Assembly (NCBI GenBank): GCA_019916065.1
Contig: CM034238.1
Location: 34,130,402 to 34,194,401 of the forward strand
Origin: Vitellaria paradoxa
Taxonomy: Eukaryota; Streptophyta; Magnoliopsida; Ericales; Sapotaceae
Length of the DNA stretch: 64,000 nt
Reading direction: 5' to 3'
Numbering within the stretch: position 1 is the stretch's first letter; the number at the start of each line of letters is the position of its first letter. The position numbers and the translations under genes were made by a program. Below, in pieces: positions 44,554 through 57,666 of the stretch. The notes beneath the pieces are model-generated. The model was given only the letters and a program-made list of their open reading frames with translations, was not told the origin of the DNA and did no database searches.

Positions 44554-44645
44554 CTTTGTGTTGGCAATTCCTTTGTTTGTAATTTGCGCTAAGTTAGACT
44601 TTAGAAAATGACACAAGTTAGTGTAAATGGTTCACTATTATAAGT
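44554..44645. other. Short flank of family B, possibly an LTR start
   Basis: 'tgttggcaattcctttg' at about 44561 resembles the TGTTGG start of copia LTRs. It is cut after about 85 bp by the family B element, so identity cannot be settled. Confidence 0.25.
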
Positions 44646-46125
44646 TGATTACGTATAAAAAGAGTAATCATATAACTTAAGACTCATTGTTAATTGTAGT
44701 AATTTTCATAACATTTTGTATGTCTTTAGTTAAATTTCACTTTCTTATAGTGAATTGTTCTTCAATGCAAGAATTAATAAGGATAAAGTGTAAAAAGCTA
44801 TTGAACTAGAGCAAATGTGGAAAAGAAAAGAAGAGGAACTACAACCATAGAACAAATTCATGAAAAGACCAAAGGAGTATGGAATTTAGCTTTGCCATCC
44901 ACACGCCATTTTCTAGTAGCATTTTAGTTTTTACACTTCAGAAAAATTTTGCATTTTTAAGGATTCAATTTTTATTCTTGCGGTCTGTACACCATATTGC
45001 TGTTCAGACGCAGCAGTCCAGAATAGGTACATAATTTTTGTTTAGGTTTTAGGGTTTACTGTGTATATAAACTTCTCTTTGCACATAGCTTGGGGGGCTT
45101 TTATTATTTAGTTTTTCATAGTTTAGTGCTTAGTGTTTAGCTTTTCTTTTGACGTTTTGATGCTTTCATACATTGGATCCAAGGATCATTGATCAAATGT
45201 TTTAGAGAATTGAATAAAAATCCAGGTTTCTTTAATGCAATTTGCTTCTTTTACTTTATTCTTTTCTTTTTATTGTTCTTGTTTATTTGTGATGATGTTA
45301 GGCCAGATTCTCTTTCTTAATTAACCCATCAATGATGGGCAGGTTTTTATTTGACAATTGAATGCCATGCAAGCCTTAGATGCTAGATTAAACTTGTATG
45401 TTAGGGTTTCTATTTTCTAAACTTATTTATTTCGATTCAAAAGCTTTTGAAAACATATAATATTGATCATATTTCCTTGAAATCCCTGATGCTATTATAT
45501 GATTAAAATAGTTATATATTTTTGAAATCAAAAAAAAAAGATTTAGACCAAAGAAAAATTAATAGAGTATTCTTCCAGTTTTTCTTTCCTAAATTTGAAA
45601 TTAAAACTATGCTTTGAAAAGAAAAATTACTTTAACAATAATATCTTTTGGTTTATTTTTCCTAAACATGAATCTTAAAATGAGATAAACCTAGCATTCA
45701 GTTGGATAATAAATAAAATACTTGGATTTGCAAGTTGAATAAAGATACTTACAATTGTTAATTTTTAAATTCTTTCATATTACTTGTTTTAATTTATTCA
45801 TATTGTTTGCTTTTACTCAATTTGCTTATTATATAAATTTTATTTTGGATTTAAATTTAAAATATTTGCTTTTAGTTTAGTAATTAAAGTGTTTTATTAT
45901 TATTAAATTTCTAGAATCAACCTTCAAAAATCTTATCTCTCACACTCAATTTACTTCTCTACACTCAGAAACATAGAATTGGTTAACTTAGAAAAACCTA
46001 GAACTTAGAAACCCTAGGTTTCAATCAAGTTTCCTGTGGATACGATCTTGGTTTCACTAGATAAAACTACACCACATCCTCTTACACTTGGGAGGTGTTT
46101 TAATAACAATTATTTAGAACGATCA
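44646..46125 (+). repeat. 5' LTR of family B
   Basis: 1480 bp, starts 'tgattacgtataaaaag' and ends 'agaacgatca'. The first 26 bases can pair (TGATTAC / GTAATCA). TATA-like 'gtatataaac' at about 45062-45071, preceded by 'gttcagacgcagcagtccaga'-type words. Matches 49935-50843. Confidence 0.88.
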
Positions 46126-46131
46126 AGTTTT

Positions 46132-46149
46132 TGGCGCCATTATTGGGGA
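46132..46149 (+). other. Primer-binding site of family B
   Basis: 'tggcgccattattgggga', the tRNA-Asp site with three changes from the family A version, lies six bases after the LTR end. Confidence 0.85.
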
Positions 46150-46225
46150 ACTTAGTTTTGATTCATTAGGGTAACTCTAGGCTACTCTTCTACTATCTTC
46201 AAAAAAAAAAAAAAGAAAAAAATTC

Positions 46226-46801
46226 ATGAATATGGATTATTTTCTTTATAATTCTAGTTCACTAGACACCATCCACCCACTTGTTAGTTATTTAGGCAAC
46301 ATTTATGGAATTGATTTTTGCGTAGAAACCTTTTTCATGTTACCTAAATTTTATGGGCTTAAACATGAGGACACTAGGATCTATTTAGAAAATTTTGAGT
46401 CAATTTGTTTCCATCACACGAATGGCCAAATGGATGACACTTTTAAGTATAATTTTCTCCCGTTATCGTTATGTGGAGTGGCCGATAATTTGTGTTATAC
46501 TGCTACTTGCTCCATTAATACATGGAAAGACTTACAAATTGAATTTATTGCAACTTTTCTCCATAATTTTCAAAACTTAACCCTCCGATTTCAACTTGAG
46601 AAATTTTCTCAAAATTATAGTGAAGAAATTTATCAATACTGGGAGAGGTTTAAAAATTTATTAAACTCTTATTTAGATTTTAATCTTGAGTTAGGGTGCA
46701 TCTTTATATTTTTCTATAAGGGTTTGTTTTTAGAGATGCACCACACTCTTGAGGAGTTCTCTAGGAGTGAGTTCTTTCACTATACTCTAGAGGCAGCATA
46801 G
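46226..46801 (+). pseudogene. gag: Gag-like ORF of family B, truncated by a stop
   Basis: ATG at 46226, 191 codons, then TAG at 46799. After the stop the same frame continues with NFYESLYAQTQHR, which corresponds to the family A segment YLESLYENMSPR, so the stop is a mutation. Shared blocks with family A: HPLVSYLGNIYG, LKHEDTRIYLENFE, FLPLSLCG and YQYWERFKNLLNS. The capsid-type core matches Athila Gag. No zinc knuckle or protease follows. Would supply, or once supplied, particle protein. Confidence 0.75.
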
Positions 46802-47204
46802 AACTTTTATGAGTCACTCTATGCGCAAACTCAACATAGGAAAGAAATTAAGTTAAAAGTCGATTCTGGTGCACATGTGACTTACACACATAAGGATTCT
46901 GCATTAGATGATAATTGTTCGAGCCCACTGCATGTCCCTATGTCCGTCCAGTCATTGAAACTGAAATTGCTAAATATAGGGCCTTTTTGTTACTTGCACG
47001 AGAAGATCCTAATTCAAAAACCTTAAATTTTGGGTAGAGTGACTATTTCGATAATAGTTGGGATAGTGAAGGAATAAGCCCTTTAACTCGTTCCCACCAG
47101 ATTCTAACATGCACGAGACTTCATCTATTGAGAGTCCAGAGGACATGTAAACCAACACCACCACGAAGCTCAAAGCTCATTCTACCCTAACAACCCAACT
47201 GACC

Positions 47205-47855
47205 TTGGAGAGTCCTAATACTTGTTCTAAGAGCTTCAATGCTATAGGTTCAGGGGAGTACATTGTTGAGCCAGTTGTTTCAGTTTCATTATGTTCTACC
47301 ACATCACTCACTGAGACCACTTCTGATATATCTTTTTCTATTAAGGCTAGTATACTTGATGACTTAATTGTTGAGACCTCTACATTTGAATGGAGGTATG
47401 ATTCTAATTATGGTTAGGTTCTTACTTTAGTTTCACAAGACTCTCATGAGAGTGAATGCTCTTTATCATCCTTTGAGAGTTCGACAGGCAGGCCTGAGAG
47501 TAAGAGTCGTGCACATCTCTTTTCTTTTGCCCTAACCCAAATTGAGAATCCTACTGAGGGAACTGAACATGTTTTGACTAAGACTGATCACACATGTAGG
47601 AAAGTGGTGGAGACCAAAAAGGAAGTTATCATTGACTTCTTAGGTGTTGAGGGTATACTAGAGAACACACAACCACATTCTATGTTCACGTATTCAAATA
47701 ACTTTGGGCCATATTTATGGTTCAAGGATCCCTACAAAGCCATACATCCTCCAATGTTCTCTGCACTAGGAGCTCTTAGTACCTCCTGGACTCAAGGAGA
47801 ATATTTCTTCCTAAAGCCATTTGGTGAGGCTTGGGAGAGATTAGGAGTCAGATAA
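47205..47855 (+). pseudogene. Second ORF of family B, degenerate
   Basis: Two open stretches (47205-47417, 47574-47855) separated by stops and a frame change. The last part carries VIIDFLGVEGILE, HSMFTY and a C-terminal FLKPFGEAWERLGV. These match IDFLGVE, HPMFTF and MEPFGKDWDRV of family A (14600-14826). No known enzymatic motif. The shared C-terminal block suggests purifying selection on this domain in the past. Confidence 0.6.
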
Positions 47856-49934
47856 TATATTTTTGCATCAACCCTTATATATTAGTAAATTAGATTTTAT
47901 TTATTTATCTTTGTTATCTTTCTGTCTAGATTAAATTTTATTTTACTTTTATTTGTTTGTTTTAAATTTTTTTTTTCTCGTAGAAGTTTTATTTTTCTTT
48001 TAATACAGTTTAATTGAAAGGAATAAAGTGCTTGAGGTAATATCTCAACTATCATTCTTTATTTAGTTTTGTACTCCAATTTTTTATATTTCATGGATAG
48101 ACTTTCTATTGTTGAGAAGTACTAGAGACTAAGTTGGGGGGTGATACTAGTATGCCTTAAGTTAAAAAAAAAAGGTTTTGTTAGTGTTGTTATAAATAAT
48201 TTGGGCACATGCTTGGTTTATTTTGTGCTTTATTCTTATTTGTGCCCTTTGCGGCTATTATTTCAAGCTCATCATCATGCTTATTATTCCACACTACAGA
48301 GTCACATATGCTTCATGGTTTTCACATTGAGGACAATGTGGATTTTAAGTTGGGGGGTAGGGTTCTCATGATGAATTGATTTGATATGCGTGGAATGAAA
48401 AGAAAAATAGAAAAAGAAACAAAAATTTTTATCAAATCTTGGGCAAATTAAGGTTATCTTAACTTAGCATGACTAGATCTTACATTTGTCCCTAAATTGA
48501 TTTAATGTTGGTAATAGTCATGAAAATAATAAATGATTCGATTTCAATCTTAAATAAGGCAACTAATTCAAATTGAGTATATAATTTTCTAATGCATTAA
48601 AAACTTATGATTTGAGACCATTGAATGAAAGTGTGTTAAGGTTTTGAGTTTATAAGATTTAGTCATTTAAGTATGCCAAGACATAGGCGGAGAATTAAAA
48701 CCCTATATTCTATGAGTTTTTGAGCCTAATCTTTTGTTCATAAGGGTTTTATGCTTAACATTCTATATGATTTCTTTCATCTCAATTTTCTTGAATAGCT
48801 TCATCACATTACTTTGCTTGGTTATTAAATGCACAAGATACTATTTTTGACATACATGCATGGATCAATGCTTCTGAAGAGGTGTAATTAACCTAGAGAG
48901 TGATGTTAGGCCATCTTTCTTACATTTGGAAACCTATGACTTTTCTTTGATTACATTATTCATGGAGCCACTTTGAAGCCTTTGAAGAAAAAAATAATAT
49001 ATGAAGTTTTTTGTTGTAGCCACATTTATAACCTTTTAGCCTTAGATATATAAGTGAGCCAACCTTTGCATGTTATATGATACTTATGCAAAAAATGTAA
49101 CAAGGTGTATAAGTAAAGAACTTGTAATTGAAAAATTATGGTGGAACAAAAGGAAATCATTTGAAAGAAAATATATATATATAGAGGACATAGCATTTCA
49201 TGTGTTCATTATTATTAGTCTTATGAAAAAAAAGAAAAACAAAACAATAAAGCTTCAATGTTTGACATTCAAGGGATTGAAATGAGAAAAGTTGGGGAGT
49301 ACTTTATTGCACTATCATTATAATCCTTAGACATACACTTTGATTTTTCCTATCCTTTATTCGTCTAACCAATACCCCATGACTAACCATGACCATGTAA
49401 ATACTTAATGGACTTTAGGTGAAAGACACTTATAAGAGCGTTGATCTATTTCATGTGGTTGATAGTAGTTTTCTTGTTTATGCAGTGATACATTCCATTC
49501 ATGAAGCTATGCAACACTCTGTATCTTAAATCATTCAGTTACTTCTTGATTTGGGTTTATTGCACTTATTTGATATTGCATTCCTACATGAACCATAAGA
49601 TTAACCTTTCTTGAGTGATTTCATTTGTGAGTGGAGAACTTGGTGAGATTTGAAGTCGAGACCTCAATCTTTGAGTATTCTTGATATCTATTTTGAATTA
49701 CATGAATTGCACACTTGAAATTAAATGGTTGAGAGTTGGGAAAGTTTAATATGCATTGGGAGGTTTTATAAATTTTTTGGATTTTGTAACTTATTCTTTA
49801 TTGAGATTGATTGACTTAGCTGCACGTAGCTAAGTGCAATCGTGTTTCTAATGAAAAAAGAATATGTAAGTTTAGTTTCTGTTTAGTTTTTTTTATTTCA
49901 TTACCAGGGACTAGCAACAAGTAAGTTCGGGGTG
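47856..49934 (+). other. 3' non-coding region of family B with PPTs and hairpins
   Basis: Same order of blocks as family A: 'cttgaggtaatatct' (48031), an internal purine tract 'aagttggggggtg' (48131), H1 'cacattgaggacaatgtg' (48323-48340) followed by 'aagttggggggtag' (48347), 'gatgttaggccatc' (48902), 'ggtgagatttgaagtcgag' (49641) and degenerate H2 (49899-49918). The final PPT is 'aagttcggggtg' (49923-49934). No coding capacity seen. Confidence 0.75.
48323..48340 (+). promoter_or_regulatory. Stem-loop H1, family B copy
   Basis: 'cacattg-agga-caatgtg', a 7-bp perfect stem, lies seven bases upstream of a complete PPT-like tract. Confidence 0.6.
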
Positions 49935-50843
49935 TGATTACGCTTCAAAAGAGTAATCATATGAACTAAGACTCATTGTTAATTATAGTAATTTTTGTAG
50001 CATTTTGTATGTTTTTAGTTAAATTTCACTTTCTTATAGTGAATTGTTCTTAAATGAAAGAATCAATAAAGAGTAAAAAGCTGTTAAACTAGAGCAAATA
50101 TAGAAAAGAAAAGAATAGGAATAGTAACATGGAACAAATTGAAGAAAATACCAAAGGAACACGAAATTTAGCTTTACCATCTGGACACCATTTTCAAGTT
50201 GAATTTTAGTTTTTACACTTGGAAAAATTTTGGATTTTTAAAGATTCAATTTTTGTTCTTGCCGTCTGAACATGGCAGCCAGAATGGGTTTGCAATTTCT
50301 GTTTCAGGTTCTAGGGTTTGCTATCTATGTATACTTCTCTTTGCATAGACCTTGGGGAGTTTTTATTATTAAGTTTTTCATAGTCTAGGGTTTAGTTTTT
50401 AGCTTTCCTTATGTCATTTTGATGATTTCATATGTTGGATCCTAGAATCTTCATCAAACGTTTCAAAGAATTGAATAAAATTCCAGGTTTCTTTAATGCA
50501 ATTTGCTTCTTTTGCTTTATTCTTTTCCTTTTATTGTTCTTGATTATTTGTGATAATGCTAGGTTAGATTCTCTTTCTTGATTCAACCCATCAATGATAG
50601 GTAGGTTTTTATTTGACAATTAAATGCCATACAAACCTTAAATGCTAGATTAAACTTGCATGTTCGGGTTCTTTTCTGAACTTATTTATTTCGATCCAAA
50701 AGCTTTCAAAAACATATAATATCGATCATATTTCCTTAAAATCCTTAATGTTATTATATGATTAAAACAGCTATATATTTTTTAAATCAAATAAATAAGA
50801 TTTAGACCAAAGATGAATTAATAGAGTATTCACCTAATTTTTC
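49935..50843 (+). repeat. 3' LTR of family B, truncated
   Basis: Starts 'tgattacgcttcaaaag' and follows 44646-45575 until 'cacctaattttt'. Breaks at 50844 where 'tgatctgaaccc' of a gypsy LTR begins. Confidence 0.85.
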
Positions 50844-51399
50844 TGATCTGAACCCTTGGTCAAATGCCTTAAACCCACAATCAATTGAATCAAAACCCAA
50901 GAAATCTAATATCAAGATCAAAAAATGTAGAACCAAGACCCGTTGATTTCTTGAATTAAGAACCTTAGATTAAAGATAGAAGAATGTCACAAGAATGAAT
51001 TCTTGATAAATTTAGAAGTTCTTTGAAAAACAAGAGGAAAACACACCTCACATTAATGCAAAAATAATACTCTAATCTCTTATTGATGGCTCAATCCCGA
51101 ATTTATAATTGTTTACAAAGAAAACTAGCCCTAATTAAACAATTAACCGTAATTAAACAACCCAAATCTATCCTAATAATAAGTCACACTCATAGGCCAT
51201 TTTAATTAACAAAATTTGGCCCAAAAACATTAAAACAATGACACAAACCCAAATCTTATCTAAAACATAACTTTAAAATCCAGACTTAAAGCCTAAAGTA
51301 AGTTTCAAAACCCCACATGCCTTAAACATAAAATAAAACCCAAAATATAATTAAAACACTCTTTAAAAGCTTAATTTGCATCTTTAATTTAAGCCCACA
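50844..51399 (-). repeat. 3' LTR of the chromovirus-type element
   Basis: About 556 bp. On the minus strand it starts 'tgtgggcttaaattaaag' and ends 'gggttcagatca'. The boundary with family B at 50843/50844 is sharp. The inner boundary is inferred from TG and the end of similarity. Confidence 0.6.
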
Positions 51400-51556
51400 G
51401 GTCGAATGGTAGCCTTAGCCAAACTCCTTGTTGGTTTTAGTGGTCTAGGTTGCCTTTCTTCGCTTGGATCACATGCACAAATCTTGGCTTTTCTTCTTTT
51501 AAGCCCATCTTGAATATTATCTTGTTTGTCGCATTTAAAGCCTCATCTAACGTAGC

Positions 51557-53366
51557 TTAAACAACATTAAGCATTGATTCCTTGATCTTCTTTACTCTAA
51601 CTCTAGTTATTGGCCCATCCAGAACATGCAATGAATCTTTAGCACTTGGTCTTTCTTGGTACTCATCATTCCCCATCTCCTTAAAGGGATTCGTCCTTGA
51701 ATCATCACCTGCATCAAAAGGAGAAAGATCAGTAACATGGAAAAGTAGTACTAACATTGTACTCACCTGGTAGATCCATTTTGTAAGCATTGTCATTAAT
51801 CTTCTTAAGGATTTGAAATAGATCATCTCCTCTAGGATGCAACTTAGTCCTTCGATGGGTTGGAAATCTCTTCTTTCTTATATGAACCCAAACCTAATCT
51901 CCTAGTTCAAATCTCACACGCCTCCTTCATTTTTTATCTTATGAAGCATATTACTCATTCTTTTTCTCAATTTGAAGGCGCACTTTTTCATAGATTGACT
52001 AGACTAATTTAGCTTTCTTCCTTCCACGCAAGCTACTCTTATCATCAATAGGTAAAGGCATCAAATCCATAGGAGTAAGTGGGTCAAAACCAGAAACAAT
52101 TTCAAAAGGAAAATAAGTAGTAAAATGCACAGTCCTATTATATGCAAACTCTATGAATGGCAAACTCTCCTTCTAAGTTTTCAAATTCTTATGAATAATA
52201 GTGCGTAAAAGTTGGATTAAAGTCCTATTAACTACCTCAGTTTGTCCATCTATTTATGGGTGACAAGTAGTGGAAAACAAAAGTTTAGTGCCTAATTTAC
52301 CCTACAAAAATTTCCAAAAGTAGCTAAGGAACCTGACATCCCTATTAGACACAATACTCCTAGGTACACCATGGAGTCGCACTATTTCCCTAAAAAAAAA
52401 TCAGCTATATTTGTAACATCATCAGTTTTTTGGCAAAGAGTGAATTGTGCCATCTCACTAAATCTATCAACTACCACGAAAATAGAATCACTTTCCTTTT
52501 TTGACCTAGGCAACCCTAAAACAAAGTCCATAGAGATATCTACCCACAGCTCACTAGGTACAAGTAAAGGTGTATACAACCCATATGATAAAACCTTAAA
52601 CTTAGCCCTTATATATGTAATGCATCACTACATATGCGAGTGACATCTCTCTTCATTTTAGGCCAAAAGAAATGCTCATGAATACCTCTAAGGTCTTCTT
52701 AACACCAAAATGCCCCATTAATCTCCCACCATGTGCCTCACGCACTAACAACTCACGCATTGAACAATTAAGCACACAAAACTTTTTTTCTTTGAACAAG
52801 TAACCATCATGCTTGTAAAACTTACCAAATATTCCCTTTTCACATGCCATGTAAACATTAGAAAAATTAGAATCATCGGCATATATATCCTTCACATATT
52901 TAAAACAAAGTAATTTAGCACTCATAGAAGTAAGAAGTATGTACCTTCTAGATAATGCATCTGCAACTACATTTTCCTTACCTTGTTTCTACTTTATGAC
53001 ATAAGAAAATGTCTCAATGTAATCCATCCATCTAGCATGTCTTTTGTTCAACTTACCTTGGCCCTTAAAATGTTTCAAAGACTCATAGTCAGTGTGGATC
53101 ACGAACCCTCGAGGCCATAGGTAGTCCTGCCATGTCTTAAGGGTTTTGACAAGTGCATAAACCCTCGAGGTCATAGGTAGTGCTACCACATCATTTTGTC
53201 ATATGTTAGGTAGTTTAGGGCTGCTCCACTTAACTTCTCACTGAAATAGGTGATGGGTCATGTATCTTACATCAAAACAACTCCAATACCTATTCTTGAG
53301 GCATCATATTCAATATCAAAAGTTTTCTTAAAGTTAGGTAATGTTAGTACAGGTGCGAAACATAAC
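51557..53366 (-). pseudogene. pol: Gypsy pol fragment: RNase H and integrase
   Basis: From 53366 on the minus strand: RNase H start [27 protein letters not shown], then [20 protein letters not shown] and [20 protein letters not shown]. The integrase zinc region REAHGGRLMGHFGVKKTLEV follows, then the core (WVDISMDFVLGLPRSK, FVVVDRFSEMAQF). The C-terminal tail contains HVTDLSPFDAGDDSRTNPF and GPITRVRVKKI. Multiple stops and frame changes occur, and the second half of the core (52370-51830) is poorly preserved. The Met-to-Val or similar change in the usual 'TRARAKK' tail is minor. Confidence 0.8.
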
Positions 53367-55041
53367 TGACCGCTTCTAGAATGGTGCGTCTAAACTAACC
53401 CTCAAGTGCAAGAGTGTGTAGTGTAGTTTTAACTCGGTAAGTCCGGCGTCGAATCCACAGGGAACCTAAAGTTTTAGTTTCTAAGTTATCAAGGATGCTC
53501 AAAATTTAACTACTAGGAAATTGTAAGAGTTCTCTACCTAAATTTGAAGGGTGGTAAATTCAAAACTTAACTAAACCTGACCAAGAATTAAATAAAGAAA
53601 GTTGCCAAGAAAACAATTCATAAATAAAAAATATTTTATAATTTTAAAAATGCTTAAATGTGAATTCAAAAATTAAAGAAAGTGCTCTAACCTAATCAAG
53701 ATTTCAACAAAACAAGCAATTAATTTGAAATCAAATTCAAGATAGATTAAAGAATGCAAGATTAGGAAGTTATGATCCAATTTCACAAGTTCGGGTAGTT
53801 TACTACTTCACTACGGGATGTGTTAAAGTTACGATCTATAGTTCACGTCAAAGCAACTATAGATTGGGAAAGATATTCTCATTAAAGTTCCAAAATGCCC
53901 GATACTCAGTTTTTAAAATCACGTTTCATTATGGATAATAAAACTGGAAAGATTTTCTAATAAAATATTCGGTTTCAAACCTAAATTAGGGTTTGTTCAA
54001 AAATTATTAAGAAAATTATATTCAAAAGTTTTTACCAGTGATTATAGAGAATATAGTAAAAAACTCTTGTTTTCAAAGGTTTTTCAGACAACCAAAACTA
54101 GATTTGTTTTAGAAATCAATTTTAATTTGCCCAAAATTATTAAATAAATTTTTACCCGAAAACCTTTACCAGTGATTACAGAGAATGTAGTCAAAGGTTT
54201 CTATTTTTGAAAGTGTTTGAAACAAAATAAAATGATTCTTACAATCATAGATCACTCCGCAAAGGTTTTTACAAACCATGCGAAAGATCTATGCACATGC
54301 CTTCGTTTTTCATAAACTACCCTTCCTGGATTTGTTGAATCAAGAATTAGGGTTTTACGCTATATTCATAATGAAATCCATGCAATTGAATCCAATCATT
54401 AAAACAAGAATCAAAGAACAAGAAGAAAGAAAGAATGTAAACTAACTACGAATAAAAATATTATTAATCTAAGCAAAAAAGTACTGTACTTCGAAGAACG
54501 AAAACCATAACGAAGAATCATGAAAGTTGAAGCGAATCCACAAATTGTTGCACAAATCTTGTTAAACATCTTCAAAAAGAAATTGAAAACTCTCCTTCTA
54601 AAGTCTAAAACATTCTCTTAAAGTTTGGAAAAAGATGAAAAAAAAAATGCCCTAGAGGGCTGCTCATGGGGTTTTTATAACCCCCATGCACGAAACCCTA
54701 AAAACGAAACAATAAAGTGGTTCCCGTGTGTCCCAAGTGTCCGGACACCCAAATGGGGTGTCTAGACCGCAGTATGCTCCAGCTCATTTTTTCTTCAACT
54801 CTGCTTGTTGTGGTCCTGAAGGTGTCCGGACACCCTCTTCATGCACTTGTATTATGAACTATTCCTCATCATTTTCGTCATCTTCGGGACTCCAAATTGT
54901 GCTTATTGAATCCTTTTCACTACAATTAACAAAAATAAACCGAATTAGTGAAATATTAACAACACGCATAAATAAATTAAGAAAATACATGATTTTATGC
55001 GAAAAATTAGGACTTGTAATTACACTTTTCAAGCGTAATCA
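53367..55041 (-). repeat. 3' LTR of Athila copy 2
   Basis: 1675 bp; on the minus strand starts 'tgattacgcttgaaaagtg' and ends 'gaagcggtca'. Homologous to 29087-30813 with many differences and a reduced U3 word array. TATA-like box near 54672-54680. Confidence 0.9.
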
Positions 55042-55773
55042 CACCCCGCAACTAAGGCATTGCTAGTCCCTAGCAATGGTTTTATTCGAATTAAATTAAA
55101 CTATTATCCTATTTCTCTTTTTGTAGGAAACACGATTGCAGTTAGCAATATGCAACAAGCCTTTTAAACTCTTAGGTTTCCCCTAGTAGACGAGTGAAGT
55201 CTCGTGGGGGTTTGCAGTGAATTTACCCACAAAATTCCTAAACTAGCTTAAGGGATGGTAAACAATCACTTGAACAGTTCATGCTTTAACTTCAATGTGA
55301 AATAAGTGGCTTAAACTCAAAATTTTGGCATAAATTTCCCTAATGTGATGAGACTCTCTTCCTATATTGATCATGTAATGTCCAGAATGTAAGTTCATAT
55401 TATCCGATCAACAAGCCTATCCTGTATGTCCAATGATCTTAGCTTTGATTTCAAATCTTACCTGGGTGTTCACTCTTCAAACAAAAATTCACTCGATGAG
55501 GGTTACTCTTATGGTTCATGCAAGAGTGCAAATCGAATAATTGCGATGAACCCCAATCAAAGAATGACATAACCAAATGAAGTGCAGAGTGATACATAGC
55601 TTCATGGATGGAATGTATTAATGCAAACACAAGAAAACCACAGTCTTTCACATGAAATAAATCAATGTTCTTAAAAATGATTTTCACCCAAAGTCCGTTA
55701 GGTCTTTATTAGGTTGTAGCGGGGCCTGGGGGTGATGGCTAAATAATAATGGATATGGAAAATCAAAGTGCAT
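55042..55773 (-). other. PPT, H2 and start of 3' non-coding region, Athila copy 2
   Basis: Minus strand 'cttagttgcggggtg' is the PPT (55042-55056). The H2 palindrome 'cattgctag-tcc-ctagcaatg' is at 55058-55078, and the 'ctcgtctactagggg' block is near 55186. No gene. Confidence 0.75.
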
Positions 55774-57666
55774 TGATTGTACTATGAAAAGTACAATCAT
55801 AAACCTTAATTTGTGGTTTGATGGGTAGATTTATATCCTAAAAAGATGAAAAAGTGTTTTTAAATGCATTTATGAGGATTTTTTGTGATTTGCAGGTATT
55901 TGGGACCAAAATGGATAAAGTTGGACCAAAATGGAAGAAATCAAGAAAGTGGTTTGAACATGTATTCAAACCACCTGTTGTTCAAACCAATGTTCTAACC
56001 ACAGAAGGCACACCAGAAGAAGCAGCAACAAAAATTAGCTAAGTGTGGAGAAAGTGGTTCAAACCTTTGTTCGAACCACAAGTTGTTTGAACCTTGGTTA
56101 TAACAACAGAAGCTGGTGCAGACCAACGAGTGAAGAAATCAACTAAGGCAAAGTTGTTTGAACCTTTGTTCGAACCACATGTGGGTCAAACCCTGGTTCG
56201 ATCAACAGAAAGATGACAAGCATCAGGAGATTAAAATTTTCTAAGTATGGAATTTTGGTTTGAACCCTTGTTCGAACCAACCTTTGTTCAAACACTGGTT
56301 AGAACAACAGAGGCTGTGCAAGGTCCAATTGGAGTGAAATTGACTAAGTCCCAGAACTTGGTTCGAACTCTTGTTTGAACCATCAGTCTGTTTAAACACT
56401 TGTTCGAACCAACCTGCAAAATGAGAATTCTGCAATTTAGCTTTTGAGAAAAGGGCATTTATGTACATTCTTATTTTGTATTCTATATATATGAGTGAGG
56501 TTGTCTGAAGGGGGGAATTACATAGATTTTAGTTTTTTTCAGATTTCTTTTTGTAGAAAGAGAGTTTTAGAGAGAGAAAGTGGATCAAGCTTCATTTCCT
56601 TTGAATTTTTGTATCAAAATTTTGAGCTTATGAATAGAATTGTTTCATTTTCATGTATTTCCACTTTCATTATGTGTGAGTAGCTCTCTTGCTTGGATAC
56701 AAATCAAGGATAGTAGATGATGTATGTGGATTTTCAAGGTATTTTTCTTTTCAATGTTTAAATCTTGTTGAAATTCTTTATGAATGATGGTTGAAATGTT
56801 TGAATCTATTGAAATCGTTAGTTATTAACTCTAGATCTAGCCTTGTTTGTATAGCTTATATAGATTATATGTGAGTTGCTAATTAGAATTCTCATGCATT
56901 TCTTTGAGAAATTGTATGTGGATTGCTAATATAGAACTTGTATGTACTCTTTATAGGTTATGCATTCTAAGTGTTTGATTTATGTTTTCAATTACATGAA
57001 CTAAGTGTTGTTACCAAATCTTTCAATCATTGTTCTTAATTGTGCTTTAATTATCAATTTCATTTGAATTTATTGAATGATGATTAGTTTGTTTGGATTC
57101 TTTGAAACCACTAGTTGATGTTACTAGATTAACTCTTGATTGTATATTCCATGTTCATTATATGTGAGTGGCTTGGTGGAATTTTCATGCCCGATCTTAA
57201 GGATTTTGCATGTGGATTGCCATCTAGAACTCTCATGTAATCTAAATGGATTATTGCACTCTAAGTGTTTGATCTAGAACAATAACCAAGTGAACTTGAT
57301 GTGCAACCAAATTAATTAGTTATTGTTCTCCTTCAAAATCTATAGAAATCACTACTTGAATTGGTTTGATCCAAGTCATTTCTATAGTTGTTTTAGTTTA
57401 ATCAAATTTTCTTTGATAATTTCAAATTAGATTTAATGCCACTTCCTAGGTGTTTGACAAAATGCCTAGATAGGGTTCATTTTCAAACTCAAACCAATTT
57501 TCTTGAATTTTTCTTGTGTGACACCTACTAATCAAGAGAAGAAGAATTGTGAGTTTACTACGCCTCTCCCTATGGGTATGACCGGTACTTCACCCTTTAA
57601 ATTTAAATTGCTACATCGGACCACCTTGCACTTGGGGTGTAAATCCACATTGTGGAACGACAAGCG
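55774..57666 (+). repeat. Solo LTR of family A inside Athila copy 2
   Basis: 1893 bp, homologous to 11046-12930. Starts 'tgattgtactatgaaaag' and ends 'cgacaagcg' (terminal CA changed to CG). Perfect duplication TGCAT at 55769-55773 and 57667-57671. Athila copy 1 has the uninterrupted site at 31530-31550 ('caaagtgcatgcccta'). The 'ggttcgaacc' array is present (about 55950-56410). PBS and internal region are absent. Confidence 0.95.

Larger units (their letters stand above)
44646..50843 (+). mobile_element. Family B: gag-only, Athila-related LTR retrotransposon, 3' LTR truncated
   Basis: 5' LTR 44646-46125, PBS, gag-like ORF, degenerate second ORF, 3' non-coding region, PPT and the first 909 bp of the 3' LTR (49935-50843). 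Beyond that a gypsy LTR has inserted; the remainder of the 3' LTR should lie to the right of the window. Same plan as family A, with no protease, RT or integrase, but clearly diverged in LTR and ORF sequence. The 5' flank is TAAGT; its partner is not in the window. Confidence 0.88.
50844..53366 (-). mobile_element. Chromovirus-type Ty3/gypsy element, 3' part only
   Basis: Minus-strand 3' LTR (51399-50844) and pol from RNase H to the integrase C-terminus. Interrupted at 53367 by Athila copy 2; the remaining RT, protease, gag and 5' LTR should lie right of the window. It sits in the family B 3' LTR. Pol motifs are of the plant chromovirus kind, distinct from Athila. The clade (Reina or Tekay type) is not resolved. 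Confidence 0.8.
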
